A stretch of 64,000 nucleotides of DNA from Saprospira grandis DSM 2844 (GCF_000275825.1 NZ_JH719942.1:4209796-4273795), one strand, 5' to 3'; shown: positions 33,620-43,551, counted from the stretch's first letter. The notes: a model not told the origin generated them from the letters alone. Program-made: numbers and translations.

Positions 33620-35647
33620 ATGATTAAAAAAATTTTACCCCTCTTCTTTGGGCTCTTGGCCCTTTCGCTTTCTGCTCAGCATTGTCCAGACTGCCAAGCG
33701 CTCAAGGAAGCCGCCTGGAAAAAAGGCTGGGATGGCCAGGCTTTCCAAAAATCGAGTTTGCATCGACTAAAAGATATGGATGTACTCTCTTATGCATTGG
33801 AGCTGGAGCTTTTGGACCCTAACAAAAGATTTTTGAAAGGCAAGGCCCTTTTGCGCATTCAACTTTTACGAAAGGGCCTAAAAGAAATAGAACTGGACCT
33901 ACAAGGCCTAAAGGTCCAAAAGGTAAAGGTGAATGGTAAAAAACGTGCTTTTACCCATAATGATCCCCTCTTGCTCATTCGCTTGCCCAAAAAATATAGC
34001 CTAAAAAAACCCATTGAGGTAGAAGTACAGTATGAAGGGGCTCCCCAAGAAGACAAAAGCTGGGGCGGCTTTTACTTTGAGCAAGGCTTTGCCTACAATA
34101 TGGGCGTAGGCTTTGCCGACAACCCCCATAATTATGGGCGAATATGGTTTCCTTGCGTCGATAACTTTCAAGATAAATCAACTTATAGTATTTCGTTAAT
34201 CACAAAAGACAGCCTTGCGGGCTATGCTAATGGTCTTTTAGTGGAAGACCGTCTATTAGCCAATGGATTAAGAAAAAGAAGTTGGGAACAAAAAGAAGCT
34301 ATTCCTAGCTATTTGGCGGCTATTGCCGTGGCCAACTACAGCGATATAACTCAAACTTTTGCAGGCATAAATTCGACCATACCCATTGCGTTAGTCGTTC
34401 CAAAGGAAGACAGTCAAAAGGCGGTGGCTTCTTTTATTCATTTGCCGCAGGCGCTTTCGGCTTTTGAGTATTGGTTTGGTCCCTACCGCTGGTCCAAGGT
34501 GGGTTTTTGCATGGTTCCCTTTAAGGCGGGGGCCATGGAGCACGCTAGTTTGATTGCCTACCCCCTCTATGCGGTAGACGGGAGCTTGAAGCAAGAGCGT
34601 TTGATGGCCCATGAGCTTTCTCATCATTGGTGGGGCAATTTGGTCACCTGCGCCAAGGCTGAAGATATGTGGATTAACGAGGGTTTTGCTAGCTACTGCG
34701 AGTTTCTGTTTAAGGAGGCCTGTTATGGGCGAAAAGCGGCCTTGCCCATTTTGCAAAAAAACCTAGCCATCAGTTTGTATCAGGCGCCAAAGCGAGAGGG
34801 GGGCCATCGGCCAGTGGCGGCGGTGCCTTGGGCGCATACCTATGGCAGCCATGTCTATAAAAAGGGGAGTTTGGTGGCCCATAACTTAAGGCATTATTTG
34901 GGCGACAGTCTGTTTCGGCAAGGGATGCAGGCCGTTATGGATAGCTTTGCCTACAAAAACTTATCGACTGAAGAGTTTTGCCAATTTTTGAGTAAAGAGT
35001 TGGGGCGAGACATGCAGCCTTTTTTCAAAAATTGGTTGTGGCAGGCAGGTTGGCCCAGTTTGCATATTGTGGAGGAAGAAATTGGGGCCAATAGCATCCG
35101 GCTGAGTATTGAGCAGCAGCTTATAGGAAGAGATAGCCTCTATGAAAACCTTCCGCTAAAGGTTCGTTTATTTTTGGCCAATGGCGAATATGTAGACCGT
35201 GAAATTCTGCTTAGGGAAAAGCAGCAGCAGTTTCATTGGAAAGCGCTAGTTGCCCCTGTTGTTTATGCTTGGATCAACCCTGATCAAAGTTTGGTGCAGG
35301 CTCGTTTTGAGCATTTTTTTAAAGATTGGAACAGTCAGCAGCAGGAGCTGAGTTTGCTTCAAATAAAAGACTTTCGTTTTAATCGGCCTTGTTTAGCTGC
35401 CGAGCAATTGCATTTGGCCTATTATCCCGTAGCCGAGGGCGAAGCCTACTGGCAAATCAGAGGACGGATAAAAGGGGCTAGCGTTCCGGCCGAGCTGGCC
35501 CTAAAACAGCCCAATCCATCGGCTCGGCTCTATTATCGTACTGCTGCGGGCCAAGACTGGCTACTTTATCCACATTCTGGGAAAAGCCAGGCGGGCTACT
35601 ACTATATAGAGCAAGTTCTTTTGGGGGATTATAAGTGGGTAGACTAA
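33620..35647 (+). CDS. M1-family zinc metallo-aminopeptidase, secreted
   Basis: Signal peptide (FGLLALSLSAQ), an aminopeptidase-N-like beta domain (about 45-235), and the zinc catalytic domain with HELSHHWWG (about 331-339) and the second zinc Glu in WINEGFASYCE (about 353). The exopeptidase GAMEN motif appears as GAMEHAS, where His replaces Asn. It probably trims peptides outside the inner membrane. 675 residues; no sorting tag is visible. Followed by repeat copy 12 in opposite orientation. Confidence 0.9.
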   Translation: MIKKILPLFFGLLALSLSAQHCPDCQALKEAAWKKGWDGQAFQKSSLHRLKDMDVLSYALELELLDPNKRFLKGKALLRIQLLRKGLKEIELDLQGLKVQKVKVNGKKRAFTHNDPLLLIRLPKKYSLKKPIEVEVQYEGAPQEDKSWGGFYFEQGFAYNMGVGFADNPHNYGRIWFPCVDNFQDKSTYSISLITKDSLAGYANGLLVEDRLLANGLRKRSWEQKEAIPSYLAAIAVANYSDITQTFAGINSTIPIALVVPKEDSQKAVASFIHLPQALSAFEYWFGPYRWSKVGFCMVPFKAGAMEHASLIAYPLYAVDGSLKQERLMAHELSHHWWGNLVTCAKAEDMWINEGFASYCEFLFKEACYGRKAALPILQKNLAISLYQAPKREGGHRPVAAVPWAHTYGSHVYKKGSLVAHNLRHYLGDSLFRQGMQAVMDSFAYKNLSTEEFCQFLSKELGRDMQPFFKNWLWQAGWPSLHIVEEEIGANSIRLSIEQQLIGRDSLYENLPLKVRLFLANGEYVDREILLREKQQQFHWKALVAPVVYAWINPDQSLVQARFEHFFKDWNSQQQELSLLQIKDFRFNRPCLAAEQLHLAYYPVAEGEAYWQIRGRIKGASVPAELALKQPNPSARLYYRTAAGQDWLLYPHSGKSQAGYYYIEQVLLGDYKWVD

Positions 35648-35662
35648 AATCTGCGGTTTTGC

Positions 35663-35804
35663 AGGGCCGAAGGCCCGCAGGCCCAGCGATGTGCAGCAGT
35701 GGCCGCAGGCCAGACCGAGCAAAAAACTTGTTTTTTGCGAAGGGCCGAGCGAAGAGCGAGCTGCGAAACGTAGCGGCGGCCAGCTTGCTGGCCGCGGGCC
35801 CCAA
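35663..35804 (-). repeat. Modular GC-rich repeat, copy 12
   Basis: Minus-strand reading: GGGGCCCGCGG, stem-loop 1 (GGCCAGCAAGCTGGCC), CGCTACGTTTCGCAGCTCGC, GCTCGGCCCTTCG, stem-loop 2 (CAAAAAACAAGTTTTTTG), TCGGTCTGGCCTGCGGCCA, ACATCGCTGGGCC and a further GGGCCTTCGGCCC hairpin. Stem-loop 2 is made of A/T pairs, unlike the G/C arms of most copies. The remaining gap to 35954 shows nothing clear. Confidence 0.88.
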
Positions 35805-35954
35805 ATCTTTATTAGATTCGTCTATAAAAAAGAGCGCTTGGACCCAAAAATCCAAGAAGAAGTTTGATAAGGCTGAAATTATTTTGGCCCTTTTGATTTA
35901 ACTTGCGTTTAGCAGATAGTCGCCCCAAGATTTCATCATCAAAATTATTAAAGC

Positions 35955-38282
35955 ATGCAATCCCTGCCTTATTTGGGCCTAGCTCTCCTTTTGTTCTGTT
36001 TTAGCAGCCAGTTGTGGAGCCAGGAAAAAGTCAGTTTATCGGGTTATCTTCGAGATGCCGAAACTGGTGAAGAATTGTTATTTGCCAATGTGGCTATTCC
36101 TGCCGAAGCCATGGGCGTGAGCACGAATGAGTATGGCTATTATGCTCTGAGTTTGCCCAAGGGGCAATATGTAGTTTCTTATTCTTATGTGGGTTATCAG
36201 ACTGTTTTGGACACCATTGATTTGCAAGCGGATTTGGTTAAAGACATAGAACTTTTGCCAGAATCGACCACCGTAGATGCGGTTGTGGTGACCGATGAGC
36301 GGACCGATGAGAACGTAAAAAGTACCGATATGAGCGTACTTTCCTTGGATATGAAAGAGGCCAAAAAGGTGCCTGTTATTTTTGGGGAGCAAGACATTGT
36401 CAAAACGCTTCAGTTGATGCCTGGGGTGAGCCCTAGCAGTGAGGGCGGCAGTGGTTTTTTTGTGCGTGGGGGGAATGCGGATCAGAACCTAATTTTGCTT
36501 GATGATGCTCCTGTTTATAATGCGGCCCATCTTTTGGGCTTTTTCTCGGTCTTCAATTCGGATGCCCTCAAGGATGTGAAGTTGTATAAAGGAGGCGTGC
36601 CGGCTGAGTTTGGTGGACGGGCCTCCTCGGTGATGGATGTACATATGAAAAACGGAAACAGCAAAACCTTTTCGGGTTCTGGAGGTTTGGGCCTCATTTC
36701 TTCTCGGCTGACCTTAGAGGGGCCAATCGTAAAAGACAAAGGCTCTTTTATTGTGTCTGGTCGCCGCACCTATGCCGATTTGATGTTTCAATTGGTGGCT
36801 GATGATTTTGATGGCGGCTCGCTTTATTTTTATGATTTGAACGTTAAGGCCAACTATAAATTGGGGCAAAAGGACCGCCTCTATTTGTCGGGCTATTTTG
36901 GTCGAGATGTCTTTGGCTTTGATGGTTCGGGTTTAGATTGGGGGAATACCACCCTGACGCTTCGTTGGAACCACCTCTTTAATGAAAAGCTCTTTGCCAA
37001 TACTACTTTTGTTTATAGTGAGTATGATTATGGCTTTGCCGTGCGCACCGACAACTTTGATATTGATTTATCGGCTGGAATTAACAACCTTAATCTCAAG
37101 CAAGATTATAGCTACTACCTCAACCCCAATAATAACATCAAATTTGGCTGGCAGTCGCTTTACTATAACTTCCGTCCAGGAAGCTTTGAGGCCACCGATT
37201 CAGAGACCGATGATGTTTTGGCTAACTCAAAGTTAGACCAACAGTTTGCCCTAGAAAATGCGGCTTACATTAGCAATCAGCATAAAATTACTAAGAAACT
37301 GAGCATGAACTACGGTTTGCGCCTCACTTCTTTTTCCAATATTGGCGCCGCCACCGTAAAAACCTACAATGCAGCCAATGAGGCCATTGATAGCGTGAGC
37401 TATGGCGCTGGGGAGTTTTTTAATACTTACTTTGGGCTAGAACCTCGGGTGAATGCGGTTTATTTGCTAGACGATAAGAGCTCGATCAAGGCCTCTTATA
37501 ACCGCATTTATCAATATCTGCACATTTTGTCTAATGCCAGCTCTGGCACACCCACCGATATTTGGGCGCCTTCTACCCAATTGATCAAGCCACAGTATGC
37601 CGACCAAGTTGCGCTGGGCTATTTCCGAAATTTCCTCGATAATAAGCTGGAGTTTAGCGTAGAGGGCTACTACAAAAATTTGGGCAATCAGGTAGATTAT
37701 GAAGATGGGGCCGAAACCTTTCTGAATGAAGACCTAGAGGCCGAATTGGTCTTTGGCCAAGGCCGCGCCTATGGGATGGAGGTCTTTTTGCGCAAACGCC
37801 AAGGCAAATTTACCGGCTGGGTTTCTTATACCCTCTCCAAATCAGAACGCCAATTTGCCGATATCAATAATGGAAACTGGTTCTCGGCCCGACAAGACCG
37901 CCGACACGATATTTCTGTCGTTGGTGTCTATGATATTACTAAAAAATGGTCACTTTCGGCCGCCTGGGTCTACTATACCGGCGATGCCATTACCTTCCCT
38001 TCTGGAAAATATGAGGTGGATGGCCAAATTGTCAATCTCTTTTCTAGCCGAAATGGCGACCGTATGCCCGATTATCATCGCCTAGATATTGGCGCCACTT
38101 ATGTCTTCCGAGATAGCAAAAAATGGTATTCTGATATCAACTTTTCGGTCTACAATGCCTACAACCGAAAAAATGCCTACAGCATTTCTTTCCAAGAAAA
38201 TGAGGCTGGCACAGGCACCGAAGCCGTTCGCCTAGCCCTCTTTGGCATTGTCCCTTCTATTAGCTGGAACTTCAAATTTTAA
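35955..38282 (+). CDS. TonB-dependent outer-membrane receptor with carboxypeptidase-like N-domain
   Basis: Signal peptide (FCFSSQLWSQ), a CarboxypepD-regulatory-like domain (about 27-110: VSLSGYLRDAETGEELLFAN), plug domain (about 130-235: TLQLMPGVSPSSEGGSGFFV, LLDDAPVYNAAHLLG) and a beta-barrel to the C-terminal aromatic residue (NFKF). It imports an unknown ligand using TonB energy. The gene 4 nt downstream encodes a DUF4249 lipoprotein, a pairing common in Bacteroidota, suggesting a two-part uptake system. Confidence 0.92.
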   Translation: MQSLPYLGLALLLFCFSSQLWSQEKVSLSGYLRDAETGEELLFANVAIPAEAMGVSTNEYGYYALSLPKGQYVVSYSYVGYQTVLDTIDLQADLVKDIELLPESTTVDAVVVTDERTDENVKSTDMSVLSLDMKEAKKVPVIFGEQDIVKTLQLMPGVSPSSEGGSGFFVRGGNADQNLILLDDAPVYNAAHLLGFFSVFNSDALKDVKLYKGGVPAEFGGRASSVMDVHMKNGNSKTFSGSGGLGLISSRLTLEGPIVKDKGSFIVSGRRTYADLMFQLVADDFDGGSLYFYDLNVKANYKLGQKDRLYLSGYFGRDVFGFDGSGLDWGNTTLTLRWNHLFNEKLFANTTFVYSEYDYGFAVRTDNFDIDLSAGINNLNLKQDYSYYLNPNNNIKFGWQSLYYNFRPGSFEATDSETDDVLANSKLDQQFALENAAYISNQHKITKKLSMNYGLRLTSFSNIGAATVKTYNAANEAIDSVSYGAGEFFNTYFGLEPRVNAVYLLDDKSSIKASYNRIYQYLHILSNASSGTPTDIWAPSTQLIKPQYADQVALGYFRNFLDNKLEFSVEGYYKNLGNQVDYEDGAETFLNEDLEAELVFGQGRAYGMEVFLRKRQGKFTGWVSYTLSKSERQFADINNGNWFSARQDRRHDISVVGVYDITKKWSLSAAWVYYTGDAITFPSGKYEVDGQIVNLFSSRNGDRMPDYHRLDIGATYVFRDSKKWYSDINFSVYNAYNRKNAYSISFQENEAGTGTEAVRLALFGIVPSISWNFKF

Positions 38283-38286
38283 TCTT

Positions 38287-39081
38287 ATGCGCAGTTTATC
38301 ATATTGCTTTTTATGCCTTTTGGCCCTTTCTTTTACCGCCTGCCAAGATGTGATTGTCCTTGATCTGGATGAAGCCGCACAGCAGACCATTGTGGAGGCC
38401 AATATCCTGAGCGATGCCCAAAGAGCAGAGGTTCGCCTTTCTAAATCTGGTAGTTTTTACCAAAGTAACGACTTTGAGATGGTCAATGGGGCCAGCATTA
38501 CGCTTTCGCTCAATGGCCAAAATTATAGCTTCCAAACCGATAATAATGGCTACTATTGGGCCGATAGCCTACAAATTCAGGCCGGCGATTCTGCCTTTAT
38601 GAGCATTAGCCTGCCCGATGGCCGCCAAATTTCGGCCGCAGCTGCCTGCCCCAATTCGGTCCTGCTCGATAGCCTGAGCTATGAGGAGTTTGCCTTTCCC
38701 TTTGGCGGCCAAATTGGCTACCGCCTCTATTACCATTTTCAAGATCCCGCCGATACAGCCAATTTCTACCGCACGAAGGTCTGGACCAATGGCGAAATAG
38801 AGGATAATTATATCCTCATTGAAGACGAACTCCGCGATGGCGATTATCTCGATTTGCCCTTTTTTGGCTCTCCCTTCGAGGCTGAAGATAGCATAGAACT
38901 CGAGCTCATTTCGGTCAATAAGGCCTATTACGATTACTTTGAACAGGTCGCGGAGATCAGCGAATCTGGCGCCTCGGCTAGCGTACCCTACAACCCCAAA
39001 GGCAATTGGGATGACCCCAGCGTTTTGGGCTATTTTGGCATTATTCACCGTCACCAACTCCAAATTGAAATGCCGCAATAA
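38287..39081 (+). CDS. DUF4249 lipoprotein partner of the TonB receptor
   Basis: ATG at 38287 gives a lipoprotein signal (LLALSFTACQD, Cys about 18); the frame is open upstream inside the receptor gene but that start makes no signal peptide. Residues 20-264 follow the DUF4249 pattern (TIVEANILSDAQRAEVRLSK, ISLPDGRQISA, FYRTKVWTNG). Probably sits on the outer membrane beside the receptor and may help bind its ligand; this is inference from genomic pairing. Confidence 0.85.
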   Translation: MRSLSYCFLCLLALSFTACQDVIVLDLDEAAQQTIVEANILSDAQRAEVRLSKSGSFYQSNDFEMVNGASITLSLNGQNYSFQTDNNGYYWADSLQIQAGDSAFMSISLPDGRQISAAAACPNSVLLDSLSYEEFAFPFGGQIGYRLYYHFQDPADTANFYRTKVWTNGEIEDNYILIEDELRDGDYLDLPFFGSPFEAEDSIELELISVNKAYYDYFEQVAEISESGASASVPYNPKGNWDDPSVLGYFGIIHRHQLQIEMPQ

Positions 39082-39097
39082 TTCTTTTTTAAAAGGA

Positions 39098-39227
39098 TTT
39101 GGGGCCTCCGCCTCGCTTTGCTCGTCGGCGCTACGCTGCGGGGCTCGCAAGCCTGCTCGGCCCTTCGCAAAAAACAAGTTTTTTGCTCGGTCTGGCCTAA
39201 CGGCCACCCGCTCCGCATCGCTAGGCC
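39098..39227 (+). repeat. Modular GC-rich repeat, copy 13
   Basis: TTTGGGGCCTCCGCC, stem-loop 1 (CGCTTTGCTCG), CGCTACGCTGCGGGGCTCGC, CTGCTCGGCCCTTCG, stem-loop 2 (CAAAAAACAAGTTTTTTG, identical to copy 12), TCGGTCTGGCCTAACGGCCA, GCATCGCTAGGCC. Confidence 0.9.
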
Positions 39228-39238
39228 TTTCGGGCTCG

Positions 39239-39274
39239 AAAAAAAAGGCTGCTGTGCTCATGCACAGCAGCCTT
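39239..39274 (-). terminator. Intrinsic terminator of the ZIP transporter gene
   Basis: AAGGCTGCTGTGC/GCACAGCAGCCTT with loop TCAT at 39245-39274; minus-strand transcript then meets TTTTTTTT. Confidence 0.9.
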
Positions 39275-39297
39275 CCCTTATTTCAGCCTAAATAATA

Positions 39298-40122
39298 TTA
39301 GTGCGCATGGCCCAACATCAGCAGACTAACCGCCATAACGGCCATTCCCGCCAACATTCCATAAATAGCCAAATGATGCGCGCCATAATCTCGAGCAGAA
39401 GGCAGCAATTGGTCCAATGAAATAAAGACCATAATTCCCGCTACCCCAGCCAATAAAATAGACATCACCGTCTCGTCTAAAGCATCGCCAAAAAGGGCAA
39501 AAATGAGAATCGCGCCAACTGGCTCTACCACTCCAGACAAAAAAGAATACCAAAAGGCCTTAGACTTACTGCCCGTGGCATAATAAACCGGCATAGAAAC
39601 CGCAATCCCCTCCGGAATGTTATGCAAGGCAATGGCCAAACCAATGGTTAAACCCAAACTCGGGTCCTCTAAAGCCGCTACAAAAGTAGCCATGCCCTCC
39701 GGAAAATTGTGTAGGGCCAAGGCCAAAGCCGTGAGCAAGCCTACTCGCATTAGTTTACCGTTTTTGCTATTTTGCCGCTCCAATTGCCCCGGCTCCTGCT
39801 CATCTAGCTCCTCTTCAGTCATCAACTCATGAGGGTTTTCCTCATGCGGAATCATCTTATCAATTAGGGCCACCAATAACATCCCGCCAAAAAAAGCCAG
39901 CACGCCCCAATGTCGACTATGACTGTGGTCCAAATGGGCCAAAGCATGCGGAAAAATCTCCATAAAGGAAACATAGAGCATCACGCCTGCCGCAAAACCC
40001 ATAGACATGGTCAAAAAATTAAAATTGCGCCCCTTAACTAAAAAAGCTATAGCGCTTCCAATACCTGTAGACAAACCCGCCAATACAGTCAGGCCAAAAG
40101 CAGCCCAAAAATGTTCGTGCAT
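39298..40122 (-). CDS. zupT: ZIP-family metal transporter (ZupT-like)
   Basis: Imports zinc and other divalent metals into the cytoplasm. Eight membrane helices, with the paired metal motifs ALHNFPEGMATF and ALHNIPEGIAVS in helices four and five, as in ZupT; a His-rich loop (HLDHSHSRHWG) and an acidic loop (ELMTEEELDEQEPGQ) lie between early helices. 274 residues is normal. No regulator adjacent. Confidence 0.9.
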   Translation of the reverse strand: MHEHFWAAFGLTVLAGLSTGIGSAIAFLVKGRNFNFLTMSMGFAAGVMLYVSFMEIFPHALAHLDHSHSRHWGVLAFFGGMLLVALIDKMIPHEENPHELMTEEELDEQEPGQLERQNSKNGKLMRVGLLTALALALHNFPEGMATFVAALEDPSLGLTIGLAIALHNIPEGIAVSMPVYYATGSKSKAFWYSFLSGVVEPVGAILIFALFGDALDETVMSILLAGVAGIMVFISLDQLLPSARDYGAHHLAIYGMLAGMAVMAVSLLMLGHAH

Positions 40123-40433
40123 TATGTATAATGATTTATAAGAAAGTATTTATTTTAGTGTTGTCTAAAAATAAAATTTGCTAAATCTAAGGAGAAAAAC
40201 TGAACTTTCTTGCAATTAGGTTGCAAATTTAGGCAAAAGGCAGGGATTATTGCAGACTTTTAAGTCTAGACTTAGACTAAAAAGCGATAAAGTCTCCCTA
40301 ATAAAAAACAGTGCAATTATATTCACAGCTAGCGTCCTTCATGCTGTAGAAGCCCTCTTGGCCCCAAGCCCCCATTTTGATTTGTAGCGCTAAACCCGCA
40401 GAAAAAATTCAGGACAAGACATATCTATGCAAA

Positions 40434-40470
40434 AAAAAGAGAAAGGAGGAGCTCCTTTCTCTTTTTTTAC
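40434..40470 (-). terminator. Intrinsic terminator before the ZIP gene region
   Basis: AGAGAAAGGAG/CTCCTTTCTCT hairpin flanked by A and T runs, just beyond the stop of the minus-strand gene at 40488. The rest of the 365-bp gap (40123-40433) is AT-rich with no feature I can support. Confidence 0.85.
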
Positions 40471-40487
40471 ATGCGGCCTCTAGCGAT

Positions 40488-40913
40488 TTAGAGATCGCTA
40501 TTATTATGGGCCAAGTTTTCAATTTCAGTAGCCACCTTTTGAGGGATATAAAGGATAAACTTCATTTCTTCCTCTAGGGCTTGGCCTCTAAGTTTAACCA
40601 CCTTTTGGCCCTTGGGCATAATGATTTTATAGGCGGTGCCCATATCTTCTAGGGCAATTTCGTAGCGGCCTACGGCCACCAAACGGTCCAAAATTACTTG
40701 TTGGCAATTTTCTACCGCTACAATTGTTTGTAGACGAGCAAAATCTTTGTCCCAAACCTGAAGTTCTACTTGGCCCGGAAGGCTAGCCAAAAGCTCCAAA
40801 CGCCCCTCTAGGGCAATAGAACGAACCAAAGTTTTTTGGGCCTGAGCGGCCATTTGCCCTACAAACACAAACTGAAGGGCCAAGATGCTAAGTATAAAGT
40901 ATAACTTTTTCAT
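40488..40913 (-). CDS. Small secreted protein of an unnamed family, member 2
   Basis: 141 residues with signal peptide ending QMAAQAQ. Paralogue of the gene at 28554: VAVGRYEIAL, IIMPKGQKVVKL and EEEMKFILYIPQ align with VLGRYDWQI, LYMPKIDKQILL and EEEIHIKINYPQ. No known family recognised; likely a beta-rich extracytoplasmic domain. Own terminator downstream. Confidence 0.7.
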   Translation of the reverse strand: MKKLYFILSILALQFVFVGQMAAQAQKTLVRSIALEGRLELLASLPGQVELQVWDKDFARLQTIVAVENCQQVILDRLVAVGRYEIALEDMGTAYKIIMPKGQKVVKLRGQALEEEMKFILYIPQKVATEIENLAHNNSDL

Positions 40914-41118
40914 AGGGCATATAATTTTATAGGGAATGGGAAATTATATTTCGATTCCCTTCGTTGATTTCCTTTTTTACAAAACGATCATCGGAGCCAA
41001 ATAGTTGGTAGAAAATTTAATATTTTATAAAATAAGCAGCAAAATCCTTTTTTGTTAAATTAGAGAACTCTTTTAGCTGGCCCCGAAAGGCCTAAGCAAA
41101 ATCCTTATCTTTAGGAGT

Positions 41119-41299
41119 TGGCCTGGCCTAGCGATGCGACGGGGTGGCCGAAGGCCAGACCGAGTTTTTTGAGCGCAGCGAAAAAAACGAAGGGCCGAGC
41201 AGACCTGCGAGCCCCAAAGCGACAACAAGCCCTTTAGGGCGCAGTTCGACGACCGAAGGGAGTAACCGCCGCAGCTCTGCTGCGGAGGCCCCAAAAAAA
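41119..41299 (-). repeat. Modular GC-rich repeat, copy 14 (long form)
   Basis: Minus-strand reading: TTTTTTTGGGGCCTCCGC, stem-loop 1 (GCAGCAGAGCTGC), then the extra module GGTTACTCCCTTCGGTCGTC, GAACTGC, hairpin GCCCTAAAGGGC, TTGTTGTCGCTTTGG, and back to GGCTCGCAGGTCTGCTCGG, CTTCG, stem-loop 2 (TTTTTTTCGCTGCGCTCAAAAAA-like), GGTCTGGCCTTCGGCCA, GCATCGCTAGGCCA. It lies in the 409-bp divergent gap before the DPP-IV-type gene; the AT-rich remainder (40914-41118) has no clear feature. Confidence 0.9.
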
Positions 41300-41322
41300 T
41301 TTAATCATCATAATAAATAGCA

Positions 41323-43467
41323 ATGCAAAAATTCAGTATTCTAGTTTGTGCCTTTTTATTGTTGGCTCCTTTGGGCTTGCAGGCGCAAAAAAGTTTAAGT
41401 TTAGAAGATGCCGTGATGCAACAATGGCGAAAATTTCGGCCAGAGCATTTGAGAGTAGCGCAATGGCGAGAAGACGGCAAGGGCTTTACGCAATCGGGGC
41501 CTCGTTATCAGGAAGTGTTTTATTATGAGGGCAAAAAGGCGCCAAAATCTTTGTTTTCGACCAAGGATTTGCAGGCTGCTTTTGGGGAGCAGGTCCCTTA
41601 TATTGCCAACTTTGGCTATTTGTCTAAGACAGAGATTTTCCTCTCTTTTGGGCAGGCCTATTACCGCTACGACTACAAAAGCAAGAAAGGCAAAAAGTGG
41701 GTTTCTTATCCGCAGGAGGCCGCCAATATGGCCTTTCATGAAGAGACTGGCCGTTTGGCTTATACGATAGACAACAATATTTATTTGGCGACGGAGCAGG
41801 AGGAAAAAACGGCGGTCACTCGTTTCAACAATCCAGCAATTGTATCGGGCCAAGCCATTGCCCGCAGTGAATTTGGCATCAGCAAGGGCTTGTTTTGGTC
41901 GCCAAATGGGCAATATTTGGCCTTCTACCAAAAAGACGAGTCGGAGGTATCCGATTATCCTTTGGTCGATATTAGCAGCACCCCCGCCAAATTGCGCAAT
42001 ATTAAGTATCCGATGGCTGGCCAAGGCAGTGAAAAAGCTCGACTAGGCGTTTTTGATCCAGTATCTGGACAAACCGTTTACCTCAAGATTGAAGGCGATG
42101 AAGCCGATCAGTACTTGACCAATTTGGGTTGGGGGCCAAAAAGTGAAAAAATCTATTTGGCGCAGATCAATCGCGACCAAAATGCCATGCGTTTGAACGT
42201 TTATGAGGCCAAAACGGGCAAATTTATCAAAACTCTTTTCGAGGAAACGCATGAGCGTTATGTAGAGCCCGAAAAAGCCGTTTGGTTTTTGCCCAACAAC
42301 CCCAAGGAATTTCTTTGGGCGAGTGAGCGAGATGGATTTACGCATTTGTATCGCTATGAGGCCGAAACAGGCAAATTGCTCAATGCCGTGAGCAAGGGAA
42401 ATTGGGAAGTAGAAGAAATTTTGGGCCTAGACAGCAGCGGAAAATCTGTTATTTGTATGGGCACCGACCCTTCTGGCCTTAATTTGTATGCCTACAAGCT
42501 TGCCCTAAACGGCAAAAAGCAAACGCAACTGACTAAGGAAGAGGGACAGCACCACTGCCAATTGAGTCCCAATGGCAAATGGTTGTTGGATGAATATAGC
42601 AACATCAGTACGCCTAATGTCGCTCAATTGATCTCGACCAAAAACGGAAAACTAAAGCAGGAGTTCATCAAGGCCGAAAATCCCTTGAAAGATTATAAGG
42701 TAGGCACCACCGAGCTACTCACACTCAAAGCCGCCGATGGTACTGATTTGCAGGCTCGTTTGATTAAGCCCTCTGACTTTGATCCGAAGAAAAAATACCC
42801 CGTTATTGTTTATGTCTATGGCGGTCCACATGCCCAAATGGTGACCAATAGTTGGTTGGGCGGCGCTTCGCTCTGGATGCAACAGCAGGCCGAAAAAGGC
42901 TATTTGGTCTTTACCCTAGACAATCGCGGTTCGGCAAATCGAGGCTTTGACTTTGAGAGCATCATCCACCGCCAATTGGGCGAAGTGGAAATGCAGGACC
43001 AATTGGTTGGGGTGAATTACCTCAAGCAACAAGCCTTTGTAGATGCCGATCGGATGGCGGTGCATGGTTGGAGCTTTGGTGGCTTTATGACCACTTCTTT
43101 AATGCTTCGTCAGCCAGGCGTTTTCCGTGTTGGTGTAGCGGGTGGCCCAGTGACCGACTGGAAATTTTATGAGGTGATGTATGGCGAACGCTATATGGAT
43201 CGTCCAGAACAAAACCCTGAAGGCTATGCCAAAAATCGCCTGCACAATTATGTAGATCAATTGCAGGGCGAGCTCTTATTGATTCATGGCAGTGTAGATG
43301 ATGTGGTCGTTTTGCAACATAACCACAGCCTTATTCAAGCCTTTGTAGAAGCCGAAAAGCAGGTCGATTACTTTGTTTATCCGGGCCATCCGCATAATGT
43401 GCGCGGCAAGGATCGAGTGCATTTGATGCGCAAGGTATTGCAGTATATTGAAGATAAGTTGAACTAG
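41323..43467 (+). CDS. Secreted S9-family peptidase (dipeptidyl peptidase IV type)
   Basis: Signal peptide (LLAPLGLQAQ), an eight-bladed beta-propeller region (about 30-470), then the alpha/beta-hydrolase domain. Catalytic triad: Ser in HGWSFGGF (about 583), Asp in IHGSVDDVV (about 659), His in YPGHPHNV (about 690). The DPP-IV Glu pair is suggested by the propeller segment but not certain. It would remove N-terminal dipeptides from peptides outside the cytoplasm. 714 residues is normal. Confidence 0.92.
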   Translation: MQKFSILVCAFLLLAPLGLQAQKSLSLEDAVMQQWRKFRPEHLRVAQWREDGKGFTQSGPRYQEVFYYEGKKAPKSLFSTKDLQAAFGEQVPYIANFGYLSKTEIFLSFGQAYYRYDYKSKKGKKWVSYPQEAANMAFHEETGRLAYTIDNNIYLATEQEEKTAVTRFNNPAIVSGQAIARSEFGISKGLFWSPNGQYLAFYQKDESEVSDYPLVDISSTPAKLRNIKYPMAGQGSEKARLGVFDPVSGQTVYLKIEGDEADQYLTNLGWGPKSEKIYLAQINRDQNAMRLNVYEAKTGKFIKTLFEETHERYVEPEKAVWFLPNNPKEFLWASERDGFTHLYRYEAETGKLLNAVSKGNWEVEEILGLDSSGKSVICMGTDPSGLNLYAYKLALNGKKQTQLTKEEGQHHCQLSPNGKWLLDEYSNISTPNVAQLISTKNGKLKQEFIKAENPLKDYKVGTTELLTLKAADGTDLQARLIKPSDFDPKKKYPVIVYVYGGPHAQMVTNSWLGGASLWMQQQAEKGYLVFTLDNRGSANRGFDFESIIHRQLGEVEMQDQLVGVNYLKQQAFVDADRMAVHGWSFGGFMTTSLMLRQPGVFRVGVAGGPVTDWKFYEVMYGERYMDRPEQNPEGYAKNRLHNYVDQLQGELLLIHGSVDDVVVLQHNHSLIQAFVEAEKQVDYFVYPGHPHNVRGKDRVHLMRKVLQYIEDKLN

Positions 43468-43487
43468 CTTTTGGCGGAAATAAATAG

Positions 43488-43519
43488 AAAAGAGCGGGCA
43501 GATTTGCCCGCTCTTTTTT
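43488..43519 (+). terminator. Intrinsic terminator after the S9 peptidase
   Basis: AAAAGAGCGGGCA/TGCCCGCTCTTTT hairpin with a 4-6 nt loop and trailing T-run. Confidence 0.92.
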
Positions 43520-43551
43520 GGGGGGTTGCCGCCTCTAGGATGGATAGATCT

